Notes: generated by a model from the letters alone, not told the origin. 64,000 bases of DNA from Bog-473 sp963721585 (GCA_963721585.1 CAVRJN010000008.1:1550001-1614000), one strand, 5' to 3'; shown: positions 1 through 8,869, counted from the stretch's first letter. Numbers and translations are program-made.

Positions 1-659
1 CTGAGACCGGCGCACGCGGTCGAGGGACCACACCCGGCACCCGGCGAGTGCGGGACATCGCTCGACACGGCGCCATTCGGCGGCGCTCCACGCCCGGCGT
101 CTGATCAGAGACCAAGCGATTTCCGCGCGCTCAGCAACCGGACGCGACGAGAGATTCGTATGATGGGCCTGGTCCTTTCTGGACGGCAGGGGATCGGTAA
201 GGCAGCCTTCGAACTGAGGCGTGGAGGGTAGAACTCCTTGTGACACGCCCACGCCGAGACATCGGGCGGCCCTCAGCTACACCAGAGCCGGCTCAGGGCG
301 CCCCCAATCACGCGCGATGCGACATGTACGCAGATGAAGCGATCCCGGGTCCTTGGTACATTGGTTGTCGTTGACCGTTGTGGGTAGTGCAGTAGCTGTG
401 GCAGGAAATGATCCCGCCATTGGCGGAAGGACGGCGTCGTGAGCAGAGCAGTGATTTCTATGTCGGGGAAATCTGCGGCGCTTTTCGCGGCCCCGGCTTT
501 CTTCGGCGGCATCAGGGAACCCGGCTGTGATCGCTTTCAGGGCGCCGCTCTCGGTCGTACTCGGAATCTTTCGCACATGCATCCCTTGCTGCGCCCGCCG
601 CGCCCTCCGCGAAAGCCAGAACATCTCTTCAGTCAGTCCCGTATCGGGAGAGCAAAAGG
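1..659. other. No supported gene
   Basis: I see no convincing gene here. Short open frames exist on both strands (for example 273-512 on the minus strand, 79 codons, beginning MPPKKAG), but none has a recognisable domain or a clear ribosome-binding site. The stretch is less GC-rich than the core regions to the right and may be decayed accessory DNA. Confidence 0.4.
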
Positions 660-1235
660 GTGGTTATCATTTTGAGACGCGTTAAGCGAGTGTCCTGCTC
701 GAATTGCGGCGCTGTGCACCCAGCCATCTACGAGGGGCAGCAGTGCCTCATTTGTGCGTCTGCGATTGATGGTGCCGAGGAACGCACGGTCTCCGAGCCC
801 GTGGGACGTGAAGAGCACGTCGCAATGGAGCAAGAGGCTCGGATTGCTGCGTTGCAGTCCGAGCGGGACGAGTTGAGGGCGACCCTTGACGCACTGACCC
901 ACCATGATGCTGTCGGCATGTCGGAATACGGGCGGTACGTGAAGGCGTGTGCGAAAGGCATTGCAGAGCGCGACAACTACCCGATGCCCGGGTCCGTCAC
1001 AACCCGCGAATCGTTTTACGAGGTCATGGCCGGCGCCGCACTTGAGGCCATCAGCCTCCGAACCCTTCTAGAGCGACTCCCCCGAGCGGAGCGGCAACTC
1101 CAAGCTGGTGGGACTCCCACGGTCGCGAGGACGCCGACATCTGGTTCCACATCCGGCGGAGCAGGACGAGGGCGGCACTTGCGTCGACGGCTCCGCCCAC
1201 TTGCAAAGGTGACCGACGCGTCTCTCAGGCGCTGA
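660..1235 (+). CDS. Hypothetical protein with N-terminal zinc ribbon and coiled coil
   Basis: A 191-residue product from a GTG start. Two CxxC pairs near residues 17-20 and 30-33 (CSNC, CLIC) look like a treble-clef or ribbon zinc site. They are followed by a charged helical stretch around residues 55-80 that could form a coiled coil. The C-terminal 40 residues are Arg/Gly-rich and low complexity, which may be a disordered tail or read-through of a damaged end. No family is recognised. It stands alone, with no operon partner on this strand. The start is uncertain because no strong ribosome site precedes it. Confidence 0.45.
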   Translation: MVIILRRVKRVSCSNCGAVHPAIYEGQQCLICASAIDGAEERTVSEPVGREEHVAMEQEARIAALQSERDELRATLDALTHHDAVGMSEYGRYVKACAKGIAERDNYPMPGSVTTRESFYEVMAGAALEAISLRTLLERLPRAERQLQAGGTPTVARTPTSGSTSGGAGRGRHLRRRLRPLAKVTDASLRR

Positions 1236-1365
1236 CCTCGCAGAACCATCAGCCGAGTCCGGTGCGACGTTGGCGCGCCACCAGGATCTCGATAGACGAT
1301 GAGGTCCTGGAGCTGAGACCGTCAATGTACGCATGGCCAGAGTAGCAGCGGATCCCGTGCACCTA

Positions 1366-1791
1366 TCACGCAAGTTGAGGGTCGATGGTCTTCTGGAGGT
1401 CCCAAGCCCTCGCATAGTCGGTGACGTTCATCGGGTAACTGAACCACACCGACAGGAGATCCTCTCGCAGGGTGCAATGGTTCACCGTTTCGTACCGGAG
1501 TGTGACGCCATTTCGATCGATCAGGTGCGTGAGAACGACGATCCTCTCGCACTCTCCGGCCAGGATGAAACACACGGAGGAACGGAACGTACCGCCGGCG
1601 ATTTGCTTCGTCGCCTCGTGCCATTCCGATATCTGAGCTCTCGGAACGATCGTGGCCAGTCCCCCTGACCCGCGAACATTGAGGACCAGGTCGTCCGTAC
1701 ACCCGGTCAGGAATTCGTCATACTCCCCGCGGACGAGCAAGCCGAACAGTTCATCGAGCTGCTCAAATCGTTGGTACTCCATCGACGGCAT
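1366..1791 (-). CDS. SnoaL/NTF2-like protein
   Basis: A 141-residue product of the size and pattern of SnoaL-like NTF2-fold proteins: an N-terminal helix with a Phe/Leu-rich segment (FEQLDELFGLLVRG), a DDLVLNVRGSGG strand-turn near residues 48-60, then alternating strands and an invariant-looking His near residue 78. Members of this fold are small-molecule cyclases, isomerases or hydratases, or have no known enzyme activity; nothing here fixes the substrate. The gene is monocistronic and has a strong promoter about 70 bases upstream, overlapped by a perfect inverted repeat, so it is probably repressor-controlled. No regulator lies next to it. Confidence 0.65.
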   Translation of the reverse strand: MPSMEYQRFEQLDELFGLLVRGEYDEFLTGCTDDLVLNVRGSGGLATIVPRAQISEWHEATKQIAGGTFRSSVCFILAGECERIVVLTHLIDRNGVTLRYETVNHCTLREDLLSVWFSYPMNVTDYARAWDLQKTIDPQLA

Positions 1792-1858
1792 CGTGATTTC
1801 GCTCTCAGTTGCTCGTTGGGATTCGGTGGACGAATTGCCTGGTCCAGGGTGCGGTAGA

Positions 1859-1897
1859 AATATGATCTAATCCATCTGATTTGTCAAGATCAGATGG
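1859..1897 (-). promoter_or_regulatory. Promoter with overlapping inverted-repeat operator
   Basis: On the minus strand a consensus -35 TTGACA (1882-1887) is separated by exactly 17 bases from a -10-like CATATT (1859-1864), pointing at the SnoaL-like gene that starts at 1791. A perfect 9-bp inverted repeat, CCATCTGAT (1872-1880) and ATCAGATGG (1889-1897) with an 8-base spacer, covers the -35 box and part of the spacer. This geometry is typical of a TetR- or MarR-type operator, which is an inference. Confidence 0.6.
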
Positions 1898-2511
1898 GCG
1901 CATGGGTGACGGTCGGTGGGGCAGTTCTTGCGGACTCAGTGAAGGCAGTCCGAATCGACCGTCGCACCGATCTCACGACGGTTCATGCGCAAGCCGCTCA
2001 ATAGTTTCGATGCCCGATTCCGGACCGACGACTGCATGTGCACACACGCTTAAACCAGCCACCGACTGCGTGCAGACCATGATCAATGAATGGGACGTCT
2101 ACGCCATTGAGTCGGCGACGGCAGCTCGGACGATCTTTATCAACAACGATGGGATTACGGTTACCCAGTTCGATCTCGACAAGGACCGACAGGACAGCCC
2201 CTTCAAATACGGGGTGGCTGCGGCCACGGATTCATTATCGATATGGGCCGGTTCGGCTACGTACCAAAGATGCCGTCCAAGGATTTCAGCTGGCCCAGCT
2301 GCGCGTGGCCCTCACGGCAGCGGCGCCACCTCCGTCTCCATGACGCGATGTTGTTATTGAGCCGTTCACTCTTTGGGCGGTGCTGACTCGAAGACCGCCC
2401 GATTTGACCCAATCGATCTCACCCAGGGAGCCCCCAGCAGGCTTGAGCCGATCGGGACCGGCAAGACCCTCAATTGTTCCGTGTTGACGGCCCCTCCCGC
2501 TGATGGGGAGA
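1898..2511. other. No supported gene
   Basis: An open frame on the plus strand (about 1881-2360) includes a protein-like segment around 2080-2220 (INEWDVYAIES, then TVTQFDLDKD). Its N-terminus overlaps the operator described above and its flanks look non-coding. It may be a fragment of a decayed gene. I do not call it. Confidence 0.35.
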
Positions 2512-3387
2512 TTACTTGGCGGGTGGAGCGGCCACTGTGTCGTCGATTGGCAACTTTGGGGTGATCGTGAGTTCTACGAACCTGTTCTGCGCGCTCGGGA
2601 CCCAATGCTTCTCCGATTTGGCGTTCACCACAGCATGGCCGTAGAGCGAAGCGGGCTTGATTGAATCGTCCGGGGCTCCTTGAGAATGACTACGAATGAA
2701 GCTGACGGCGAGACTCCCAGTCAGGCGTCCGCCGAGAGTTTCGAACATGGTCCTGGGGATGGACCACATCACACCCTGCATGACGCCTCGCCCTTGCACA
2801 CCCGCCGTAGTCACTTTGTCCACGTACCATTCAAAGCCCTCGGCAGTCGATGGGACGGTGCCGATCTGAAGTTTGCTGAGCGCAGAGAGGACGGGGGCTG
2901 CGGCTGCAGCGCCGGCACCGACTACAGGAACCGGAGAGAGTAACGACGAAACTGAACTCGCATCTGCCAGATACGGAGTCATCTTCTGCCATTCCGCCCC
3001 GGCCTTGTCCGAGAGTGACTTCTGATCCATACAGGGGCTCAGATATTTGACGGTCGCGACGAGCTCCTTTATCCGCCAACCCGCGTTGATTGGAAAATAG
3101 AAGTAAACGTGGGCCGCCTCTCCTTCAAGATCGTCCCATAGGGACGGTGATTTGGGCTGCCACCAATGGTGGTGCTCGGGTCGACGACCGGGATGACCAA
3201 TGGTCCACCAATATTCGTAAATCGGCGATGCCGCAGACGTCTGCGCCGCGGTGCCCGCAGGCGGGAGGACTTCGGCGTAATTGACATCGAGGGTTGGTTC
3301 GGTCTCGCCGAAGATCTCCAGGTAAAACGGAGGGCTGTCGCCGATCCATTTTGTTAGATCCGCAGGTTCACTGGCGACTTCGATCAA
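2512..3387 (-). CDS. Hypothetical protein
   Basis: A 291-residue product with a TTG start, supported by a GGAGGTGG ribosome site (3392-3399 on the minus strand) five bases upstream. Composition is that of a soluble globular protein rich in Trp, Pro and Tyr in the first 110 residues (YEYWWTIGHP, HHHWWQPKSP), with a small Ala/Gly-rich hydrophobic stretch near residues 155-175 (GAGAAAAAPVLSAL) that is too weak for a sure membrane segment. The second half has strand-like repeats. No signal peptide and no recognised domain. No neighbours share its strand within 300 bases, so the context gives no hint of function. Confidence 0.6.
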   Translation of the reverse strand: MIEVASEPADLTKWIGDSPPFYLEIFGETEPTLDVNYAEVLPPAGTAAQTSAASPIYEYWWTIGHPGRRPEHHHWWQPKSPSLWDDLEGEAAHVYFYFPINAGWRIKELVATVKYLSPCMDQKSLSDKAGAEWQKMTPYLADASSVSSLLSPVPVVGAGAAAAAPVLSALSKLQIGTVPSTAEGFEWYVDKVTTAGVQGRGVMQGVMWSIPRTMFETLGGRLTGSLAVSFIRSHSQGAPDDSIKPASLYGHAVVNAKSEKHWVPSAQNRFVELTITPKLPIDDTVAAPPAK

Positions 3388-3747
3388 TCAAACCACCTCC
3401 AACGGCTGGGGCAAGGTCTACCAAGAGCACGCCACCCTCTGCAACCCACATTGTGCAAAGCAGCACCTCACTCCTGGGGGGTCCAAGTCGAAATTTTCGG
3501 TGCCGCTTCGTCGCCTATCCCCCAGGAAGAACCAGGAGGATGAGCGACGAGTCGCATGCGAAATGCGACAGGGCTTCAGTACTCTCTAGCGCGGCGTTAC
3601 TTCTCGAGCGTGGAGACCTGATTGCGATGAGCTGTCATGAAACCGGAACCTAGTTTCTGGAGGTTCTCGGGGTTGAGTGACGACTTCTTCGTTCCGTCCA
3701 AATGGACTGGACGGACTCACCATGAGTCCTCCACATTGAGTCGGACC
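3388..3747. other. Intergenic region, nothing recognised
   Basis: A stretch of 360 bases between the start of the hypothetical gene and the end of the FAD oxidase gene, both on the minus strand. A short imperfect inverted repeat GAAAC...GTTTC lies near 3639-3656. No coding potential or RNA gene was recognised. Confidence 0.4.
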
Positions 3748-5115
3748 TCACGACGTTGCCGGCAAGAGGACATTGGGATTCAAGATGCCCACAGGATCCA
3801 GCGCCGTCTTGAGTCGTCGAAATGCTGCGAGCTCCATATCGCTGCGGTTGAGGTGGAGCCAGGCTCGCTTCGCCGTTCCGATGCCGTGCTCGGAGCTGAT
3901 GCTGCCACCGAGCTCGGCGACGTGATGCATCACACTGTCATCCACGGTCGAGTCGTCGGGTTCGAGCCCGGTGACGTTGACGTGGACATTGCCATCGCCG
4001 ACGTGGCCGAATAACCACGTCGTCGCCCCTGGATCGGCAGCCCTGACAACGTGGGGTACATCGTCGATGAACGTGGCCAACAGGCGTGCCGGCAGCGTCA
4101 CGTCGAGCTTGTGTGGCGCACCGAGCGTGTTGATCGCCTCGGTGTGCCCCTCGCGGTATCGCCAGAGTTGTGCTCTCCTAGCGGGCTCTGTGGCGACGGC
4201 AACGTCTTCGAGGGCGACCACCGAATCGAGCACCGCAGCCATGGCGGGGGTGGGGTCGTGCTGGGCCGCCACCTCGGCCAAGAGGTAGGCCCGATGCTCG
4301 CCGGCGAATGGCGCTGCCGTGCTGCTCGTTCGACAGACCAGGTCCAGCCCTGACTGCAGGAAGAATTCGAGAGACTGGAGCTCGGGCAGGGACCGGCGCA
4401 GGAGTGAAGCCGCATCGACCGCGGCCCCTGTCGAGGAGAAGGCCATGATGGAGGTCACGCACTCGGGGCTCTGGGGGACCAGGCGCACGCGGGCCGCCGT
4501 CACCACGCCGAGCGTTCCCTCGCTGCCACACAGCAGCCCACCCAGGTCGTAGCCCGTGTTGTCCTTGATCAGGCCGCCCATGTGCGACACGGTGTCGCCT
4601 GTCCCGAGCACAGCTTCGAAGCCCACGAGCTGTGCCCTCGTCGAGCCGTGACGGAGCACCTGGAGTCCGCCCGCATTAGTGGCAATGGTGCCACCGATCG
4701 TCGCACTCTCACGGCTGGCGAGGTCGACGCCGTACGCCCAGCCGGCTGACGCTGCGGCCGCCTGGACGTCAGCGACCGTCGTCCCAGCGCCGACGGACAG
4801 TTGGCCGCCCAGCCGATCGACGTCGGTGACGCCAGCCAGCCGGCGCAAGCTCAGCACCACCTCGCCGGAAAGGGGGACGCTTCCGCCGACGAGCCCGGTG
4901 TTACCCCCTTGGGGTACGAGCGCGACTCCGGCTTCTTTGCAGACCTCGACGACTGCCGCTACCTCAGCGGCGTCACCGGGACGGACGACGGCGCTGGGAA
5001 GACCTTGGAAGCGCCCGGTCCAATCGATGCCGTACGAAGCTGTCACCTCTTGTTCGACGACGACGTGCGCCGCCCCAACAGCCGCGCCGAGCTCCTCTAG
5101 CAGGCCTGGGGACAT
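3748..5115 (-). CDS. FAD-binding oxidoreductase, GlcD / D-2-hydroxyacid dehydrogenase type
   Basis: A 455-residue flavoprotein of the FAD-binding-4 plus FAD-oxidase-C architecture, which oxidises D-2-hydroxyacids such as D-lactate, glycolate or D-2-hydroxyglutarate to 2-oxoacids. The PQGGNTGLVGG loop near residues 68-78 and GAGTTVADVQ near 107 form the PCMH FAD domain. The C-terminal domain carries GHVGDGNVHVNV and SSEHGIGTAKR, the metal/substrate-binding signatures. Length is normal for a single-subunit enzyme. It is not in an operon. A GGAGGT ribosome-site sequence directly abuts the ATG, so translation may begin slightly downstream. The exact substrate cannot be read from the sequence. Confidence 0.9.
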   Translation of the reverse strand: MSPGLLEELGAAVGAAHVVVEQEVTASYGIDWTGRFQGLPSAVVRPGDAAEVAAVVEVCKEAGVALVPQGGNTGLVGGSVPLSGEVVLSLRRLAGVTDVDRLGGQLSVGAGTTVADVQAAAASAGWAYGVDLASRESATIGGTIATNAGGLQVLRHGSTRAQLVGFEAVLGTGDTVSHMGGLIKDNTGYDLGGLLCGSEGTLGVVTAARVRLVPQSPECVTSIMAFSSTGAAVDAASLLRRSLPELQSLEFFLQSGLDLVCRTSSTAAPFAGEHRAYLLAEVAAQHDPTPAMAAVLDSVVALEDVAVATEPARRAQLWRYREGHTEAINTLGAPHKLDVTLPARLLATFIDDVPHVVRAADPGATTWLFGHVGDGNVHVNVTGLEPDDSTVDDSVMHHVAELGGSISSEHGIGTAKRAWLHLNRSDMELAAFRRLKTALDPVGILNPNVLLPATS

Positions 5116-5238
5116 ACCTCCATCCTCGCGCCCGCTCCCGACAAGCTGACCCTGGGGCGCGACTGGCAGTTAGATATATGGGACGCCACCTCAATCTGGC
5201 TGAAGTGCCATTTGTGGGCCATTGAGCTGGTCTTTCTT

Positions 5239-5260
5239 GGGTCTTCGGATTCTGGCGGGG
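5239..5260. repeat. IS left terminal inverted repeat
   Basis: 22 bp beginning GGGTCTTCGGATT and ending GCGGGG. It pairs with the right repeat at 18 of 22 positions and is preceded by the TCTTTCTT target duplication at 5231-5238. Confidence 0.85.
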
Positions 5261-5269
5261 TCTGCGACC

Positions 5270-6604
5270 TCACCGGACGACGATCGAGCCCAGGACGCGC
5301 CAGTTCGGCTTGCCGGCGTAGAGCAGCGCTCGGATCCGGTAGTTCTCGAAGTTGCGGAATCCGAAGCCGATCCGCTTGATCCGCTTGATCAGGTTGTTGA
5401 GCGCTTCGGTGGGGCCGTTGGACACCCGGGCCAGGTGGAAGTTGGCGATCTTTTCGAACCAGGCGTGCAGGGTCCGTCCGAGCCTCTGGATTTCGGGAGG
5501 CATGGTGCGTCGGCGGCAGTGCTGCTCAAGCTCTCTGAGCATCGCCTCTGCTGTCTTGGGGTGGCGCGTTCGATAGAACTCGCGAAGGCGCTCCTTGACC
5601 CGATAGGCGACGGCCACTTCGGCCCCGGGATCGCCCAGGGCGAGCAGTGACCACAGGCGTTCGGTGGCAGCGGTGTCGAGGTGCTCTTCGCCGCGCAAAA
5701 GGACCCGGCGGGCCCGATAGAGCGGATCGTCGCGTCGCCCCCGATGGCCGGTCTGTTCGGTCTGGACGCGCCGGCGGACGGCATCGAGGCTGCGATTGGC
5801 CAGCGAGATGACGTGGAAGGGGTCGACCACCTGGGCCGCCCTGGGCAACATGACCGTGTAGACCGCCGCATAGGTGGCCGACATGTCGAGGGCCCCGAAG
5901 CGGATGCGCTCCTTCCAGGGCTTGGGTTGTTTGTCGATCCAGCCCGCCACATCGGTGTATTTGCGGGTGGGGAGGATCTCGATGATCTGGTGGTTCTCCA
6001 CGTCGGCCACCGTGGTGGCGTAGTCGGTCGTCACCCGCGAAGAGAGCTTGACGAAGGACGTCTCGTCGAGGCCGATGGCCGTGGTGCGGTTCAGGCGCTT
6101 GCGATCCGCGGCCAGCAGGGCCTCGCCATAGGTGCACACGGCGTCGTTGACCGTGTGCCAGTCACAGGAGAGCTCGGCCGCCACTTCTGAGACGGTCCGG
6201 CCGCCTCCCACCTGGACCGTCGCCCACTTGGCCGCCCTGGTCGTCAACAAGCAACTCTTGGCCGCGATCCGGTGATCCTCGAGCACCCAGGACCTCTTGG
6301 GGCAGCTCGGGTCTAGACAGCGCAGCCGGTGCTTCTTCCAGGCCAACGACATGGGGGTGCCGTAGACGGGCAGGTCCACGTAGTGCACGACCGGGCGCTC
6401 TTTGATCTGGGCTCGCTGCCCGCACGTCGGACACGACAGCTCCCCGGTCACCTGCTCGATCATGAGCTCGACGCCGGGACCCCGGCGCACATACGCGAGG
6501 ACGCGGACGTCTTTGAGACCCACCATGGCCCTCACGATCTCGCTAGGGTCAGTAACGACGAAGGTGCTGCTGGGAAGTTGGCTCACACCACAACCCTGGA
6601 GCAC
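5270..6604 (-). CDS. ISL3-family transposase
   Basis: A 444-residue transposase. An N-terminal zinc site uses Cys58, Cys61, Cys96 and Cys101 (CPTCG ... CLDPSC). A helix-turn-helix region follows (around 135-155). The DDE core shows Asp180 (GLDETSF), Asp240 (ALDMSATY) and Glu400 (SNGPTEALNN), followed by the KRIKRIGFGFRNFENYRIR block typical of the family. Length is usual for ISL3 enzymes and the frame is intact. The GTG at 6604 opens the longest frame; a GTG at 6586 is an equally possible start. It has no regulatory partner and serves only the element that carries it. Confidence 0.93.
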   Translation of the reverse strand: MLQGCGVSQLPSSTFVVTDPSEIVRAMVGLKDVRVLAYVRRGPGVELMIEQVTGELSCPTCGQRAQIKERPVVHYVDLPVYGTPMSLAWKKHRLRCLDPSCPKRSWVLEDHRIAAKSCLLTTRAAKWATVQVGGGRTVSEVAAELSCDWHTVNDAVCTYGEALLAADRKRLNRTTAIGLDETSFVKLSSRVTTDYATTVADVENHQIIEILPTRKYTDVAGWIDKQPKPWKERIRFGALDMSATYAAVYTVMLPRAAQVVDPFHVISLANRSLDAVRRRVQTEQTGHRGRRDDPLYRARRVLLRGEEHLDTAATERLWSLLALGDPGAEVAVAYRVKERLREFYRTRHPKTAEAMLRELEQHCRRRTMPPEIQRLGRTLHAWFEKIANFHLARVSNGPTEALNNLIKRIKRIGFGFRNFENYRIRALLYAGKPNWRVLGSIVVR

Positions 6605-6642
6605 CTTCGCCTAATTCAGGGGGACCTCCGGACGCGGTGGCT

Positions 6643-6664
6643 CCCCGCTGAAATCCGAAGAGCC
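6643..6664. repeat. IS right terminal inverted repeat
   Basis: 22 bp whose reverse complement begins GGCTCTTCGGATT. It is followed by the second TCTTTCTT target duplication at 6665-6672 and then, after one base, by the attachment-site repeat at 6674. Confidence 0.85.
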
Positions 6665-6673
6665 TCTTTCTTT

Positions 6674-6722
6674 GCAGCCCCAACGGGATTCGAACCCGTG
6701 TCGCCACCTTGAGAGGGTGGTG
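6674..6722. repeat. Left attachment repeat (displaced 3' half of tRNA-Glu)
   Basis: 49 bp identical to 19992-20040. It contains the anticodon loop, variable region, T arm and acceptor 3' side of tRNA-Glu on the minus strand but has no 5' half, so it is not a functional tRNA. It marks the integrase-proximal junction. Confidence 0.92.
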
Positions 6723-6742
6723 CTTTTCGCAGGTCAGAGTGG

Positions 6743-6789
6743 GTATTGTCGATAGTGTACGCTACCTGTGCAATACGGTGTCACTATCG
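6743..6789. promoter_or_regulatory. Nested inverted repeats between attachment site and integrase
   Basis: Two interleaved perfect inverted repeats lie just upstream of the integrase: GTATTG (6743-6748) with CAATAC (6771-6776), and CGATAGTG (6750-6757) with CACTATCG (6782-6789). They overlap a weak promoter-like pair (TTGTCG 6746-6751, TGCAAT 6769-6774, 17-base spacing). They could be integrase or excisionase arm sites, or an operator for integrase control. Confidence 0.45.
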
Positions 6790-6806
6790 CGAAAGGGTGG
6801 CAACAC

Positions 6807-7918
6807 ATGCCTACCAAGCCTAAGAAACGCAAGCCTCGTCGTTCATGGGGGGCGGTCCGCGTCCTGCCGAAAACCAAGTCGATCCAAGCGACCTACGTGC
6901 ACAACGGGAAGCGCTACCCGAAGACCTTCCCGCCCGACACCAAGCCGAAAGTGATCGAGGACTACTTCGTCGTCACCCGATCCGCCATCGCCCAAGGGAC
7001 GTGGGTCGAGCCCGGCACGTGAGCCGACGCCGGGGGACCTGACGTTCCGCCAGTATGCCGAGAGCTGGCTAGCCAAGGGCGTCGAACGAGAAGACTTCAA
7101 GCCCACGACTGAGGACAAGTACCGGGGCCTGTTGAACCGGCACCTGCTTCCCACCTTCGGTGATCTTGAGCTGACGGAGATTTCCGAGGCACAGGTCGAA
7201 GAATGGTTTTACGGCCTCAGGAAGCAGCACAAGTCAACCGCTGCGGGCGCCTATCGACTGCTCGCCACGATATTCAACTCTGCGAAAAAGCTGACCGCCC
7301 TCCCCCTGCACCATCGAGGGCGCCAGTCGTGAGCCGACACGGAAAAAGCAGTCGGCCACCAAGGAGGAGTGTCAGGCAGCGATTGACGCCGTTCCCGATG
7401 AGTACCGCGCCGCCATCATGCTCGCTGCGTGGGGTCATCTGAGGCAGAGCGAGGTTCTAGCGCTTCAGATAGCCGACATTGACACCAAGGCAGGAACCGT
7501 CACAGTCGAGCGCTCATGGACCCTTGCGAGGGAGACGCGCCGGACAACCCTTGGGCCGACCAAGTCGGACGCTGGCACACGGACTCTGCACTTGCCGCCC
7601 TATGTAGTCGAGGCGCTGACAGAGCACCTACGCAACCATGTGGGACGGGAGAAGACCGCGTGGTTGTTTCCCGGTACTAACGGAATGCCGCTCGCCCACC
7701 GAACGCTCTCTCGGATCTGGGCTCGTGCACGCCAGACAATCGACCGGACGGATCTCCGATTTCATGACCTCCGAGTCTCGGGTCTGACTTGGGTGGGCCA
7801 GGCGGGTGCTACGGGTGCCGAACTTATGTACCGCGGCGGACACGCCAACCTGACGTCAGTTCAGATTTACCAGGACGCCGACGCTCAACGTGACAGAGCG
7901 CTCGCGATGGCGCTATAG
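6807..7918 (+). pseudogene. Tyrosine recombinase / phage integrase, two frameshifts
   Basis: The site-specific recombinase expected for tRNA integration, broken into three frames: about 6807-7015, 7016-7300 and 7303-7918. Each junction behaves as a single-base insertion. Rejoined, it is about 370 residues with the usual order: an N-terminal basic AP2-like arm-binding segment (KPKKRKPRRSWGAVRV), a SAM-like core-binding domain (FRQYAESWLAKG), the linker PCTIEGASREPT and a catalytic domain. Catalytic residues are visible: Arg in HLRQSEVLAL, HDLR, GGH and the nucleophile Tyr in VQIYQD. The ATG at 6807 has GAAAGGG nine bases upstream. It reads inward from the left repeat. As read, the element could not integrate or excise by itself. 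Confidence 0.88.
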
Positions 7919-8597
7919 CTCGGGTTCCTCGACGGCCTGACGACTCTCTGCACGGTCAAGGATTCTCATTAGCAGGCTCGCCGTGGCAACTGCCTCAGCA
8001 GCTTCGGTGACGTCGTCGTAGTCGACCTCCCTATGCCCTGCCGGATTTCGGAGAACGGCATAGGCGCCCGCGAATAGCTCCATAGTGCCGACCTGCTCAC
8101 CAGACGCGCTTCCAGCGTCCCTCAACGGACCGCGCTCGGCACTGAATGCCTCTTGCATTAAGGGTCTGCCCCATTTATCCGCGAGACCTGAAAGCGCACG
8201 CACCCGGATCTCGACTTCCCTCATGGCAACGAGAATCGCTTGCTCGAACTCGCCCAGCAGAAACTGACGGCGTACTTTCCGGTCGATGAGCGGATGCAAA
8301 CCGACTGCGATCCTTTCGGCAGCCCTCACATTCACGATTCCGCTGGCATGTGCGTCCCTGCCGTGTGGAGTCGACTATGAACATCGTGGAGTTCTGCTGT
8401 CCCGGTCTCGTCGCTATGAATGCACGTCCGCGGAGCCACGCGAAAGCCTCGGCGAGGTAGTGGCTCATCGGTTCCTTGTACCCGAGAAGGTAGGAGTATT
8501 CCTGGTTTTCCGCCGTTCGTATGAGGTCGTCCAGCAGCAAAAGGCTTCGCTCATCTACTGGTAGTTCACCAACTGAATCCGGCGACGCGTCGATCAT
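7913..8597 (-). pseudogene. TIGR02391 (Ymh-like) protein, one frameshift
   Basis: The C-terminal part (7913 to about 8345) has the family pattern: HPLIDRKVRRQFLLGEFEQA, then GRPLMQEAF, then LFAGAYAVLRNPAGHRE. The matching N-terminal part (from ATG 8597, MIDASPDSVG, with YSYLLGYKEPMSHYL) lies in another frame. The join is at about 8346-8352, where one extra G would explain the shift. Rejoined length is about 228 residues, near the family norm. The RNPxxH motif is shared with some HEPN-like and abortive-infection proteins, so a defence role is possible but unproven. It converges on the integrase with a 6-base overlap and sits in the cargo position next to the attachment site. Confidence 0.7.
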
Positions 8598-8869
8598 GAA
8601 CCGAGATTCTCGCGCTCGAGGAAGCCGCGTAACCACCCAACTGGGTAACGTGTTCGCTCATGGACCACTACGCCAACGTCGTCCTAACGGTCGAGGGCCG
8701 GTGCTGGCGGATGATCGTCCCTCATGGACTCGCCAAGATGCGCCACCCGACGAAGCTGCCCGGAGCCGGTGTGCTGGACGGGGTCGCCACCGTTGGCGGA
8801 ATGGTGAGTGGGTCCAGGTCTGGTCGTGCGAAGGGCACGCTGACGAGCTGACAGGAGCTAGGTGTATCA

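Larger units (their letters stand above)
5239..6664 (-). mobile_element. ISL3-family insertion sequence, apparently complete
   Basis: A 1426-bp element with one transposase gene. Terminal inverted repeats lie at 5239-5260 and 6643-6664 and match at 18 of 22 positions when one is reverse-complemented. Both outer ends begin GG and contain TCTTCGGATT. The 8 bases outside each end are identical (TCTTTCTT at 5231-5238 and 6665-6672), the target duplication length expected for ISL3 elements. Intact ends, intact duplication and an uninterrupted transposase point to a recent, possibly active insertion. It landed one base away from the left attachment repeat of the neighbouring element. Confidence 0.9.

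Noticed and set aside
1881..2360. 159-codon plus-strand frame as a gene
   Set aside because: Its start lies inside the operator/promoter of the divergent gene, most of it is not protein-like, and no ribosome site is seen.
3639..3656. Inverted repeat GAAAC...GTTTC as a second KstR-like operator
   Set aside because: Only the outer five bases match the site at 26.5 kb, the spacing differs, and it lies downstream of the FAD oxidase rather than before a lipid gene.
6674..6722. A second tRNA-Glu gene
   Set aside because: Only the 3' half is present; there is no acceptor 5' strand or D arm.
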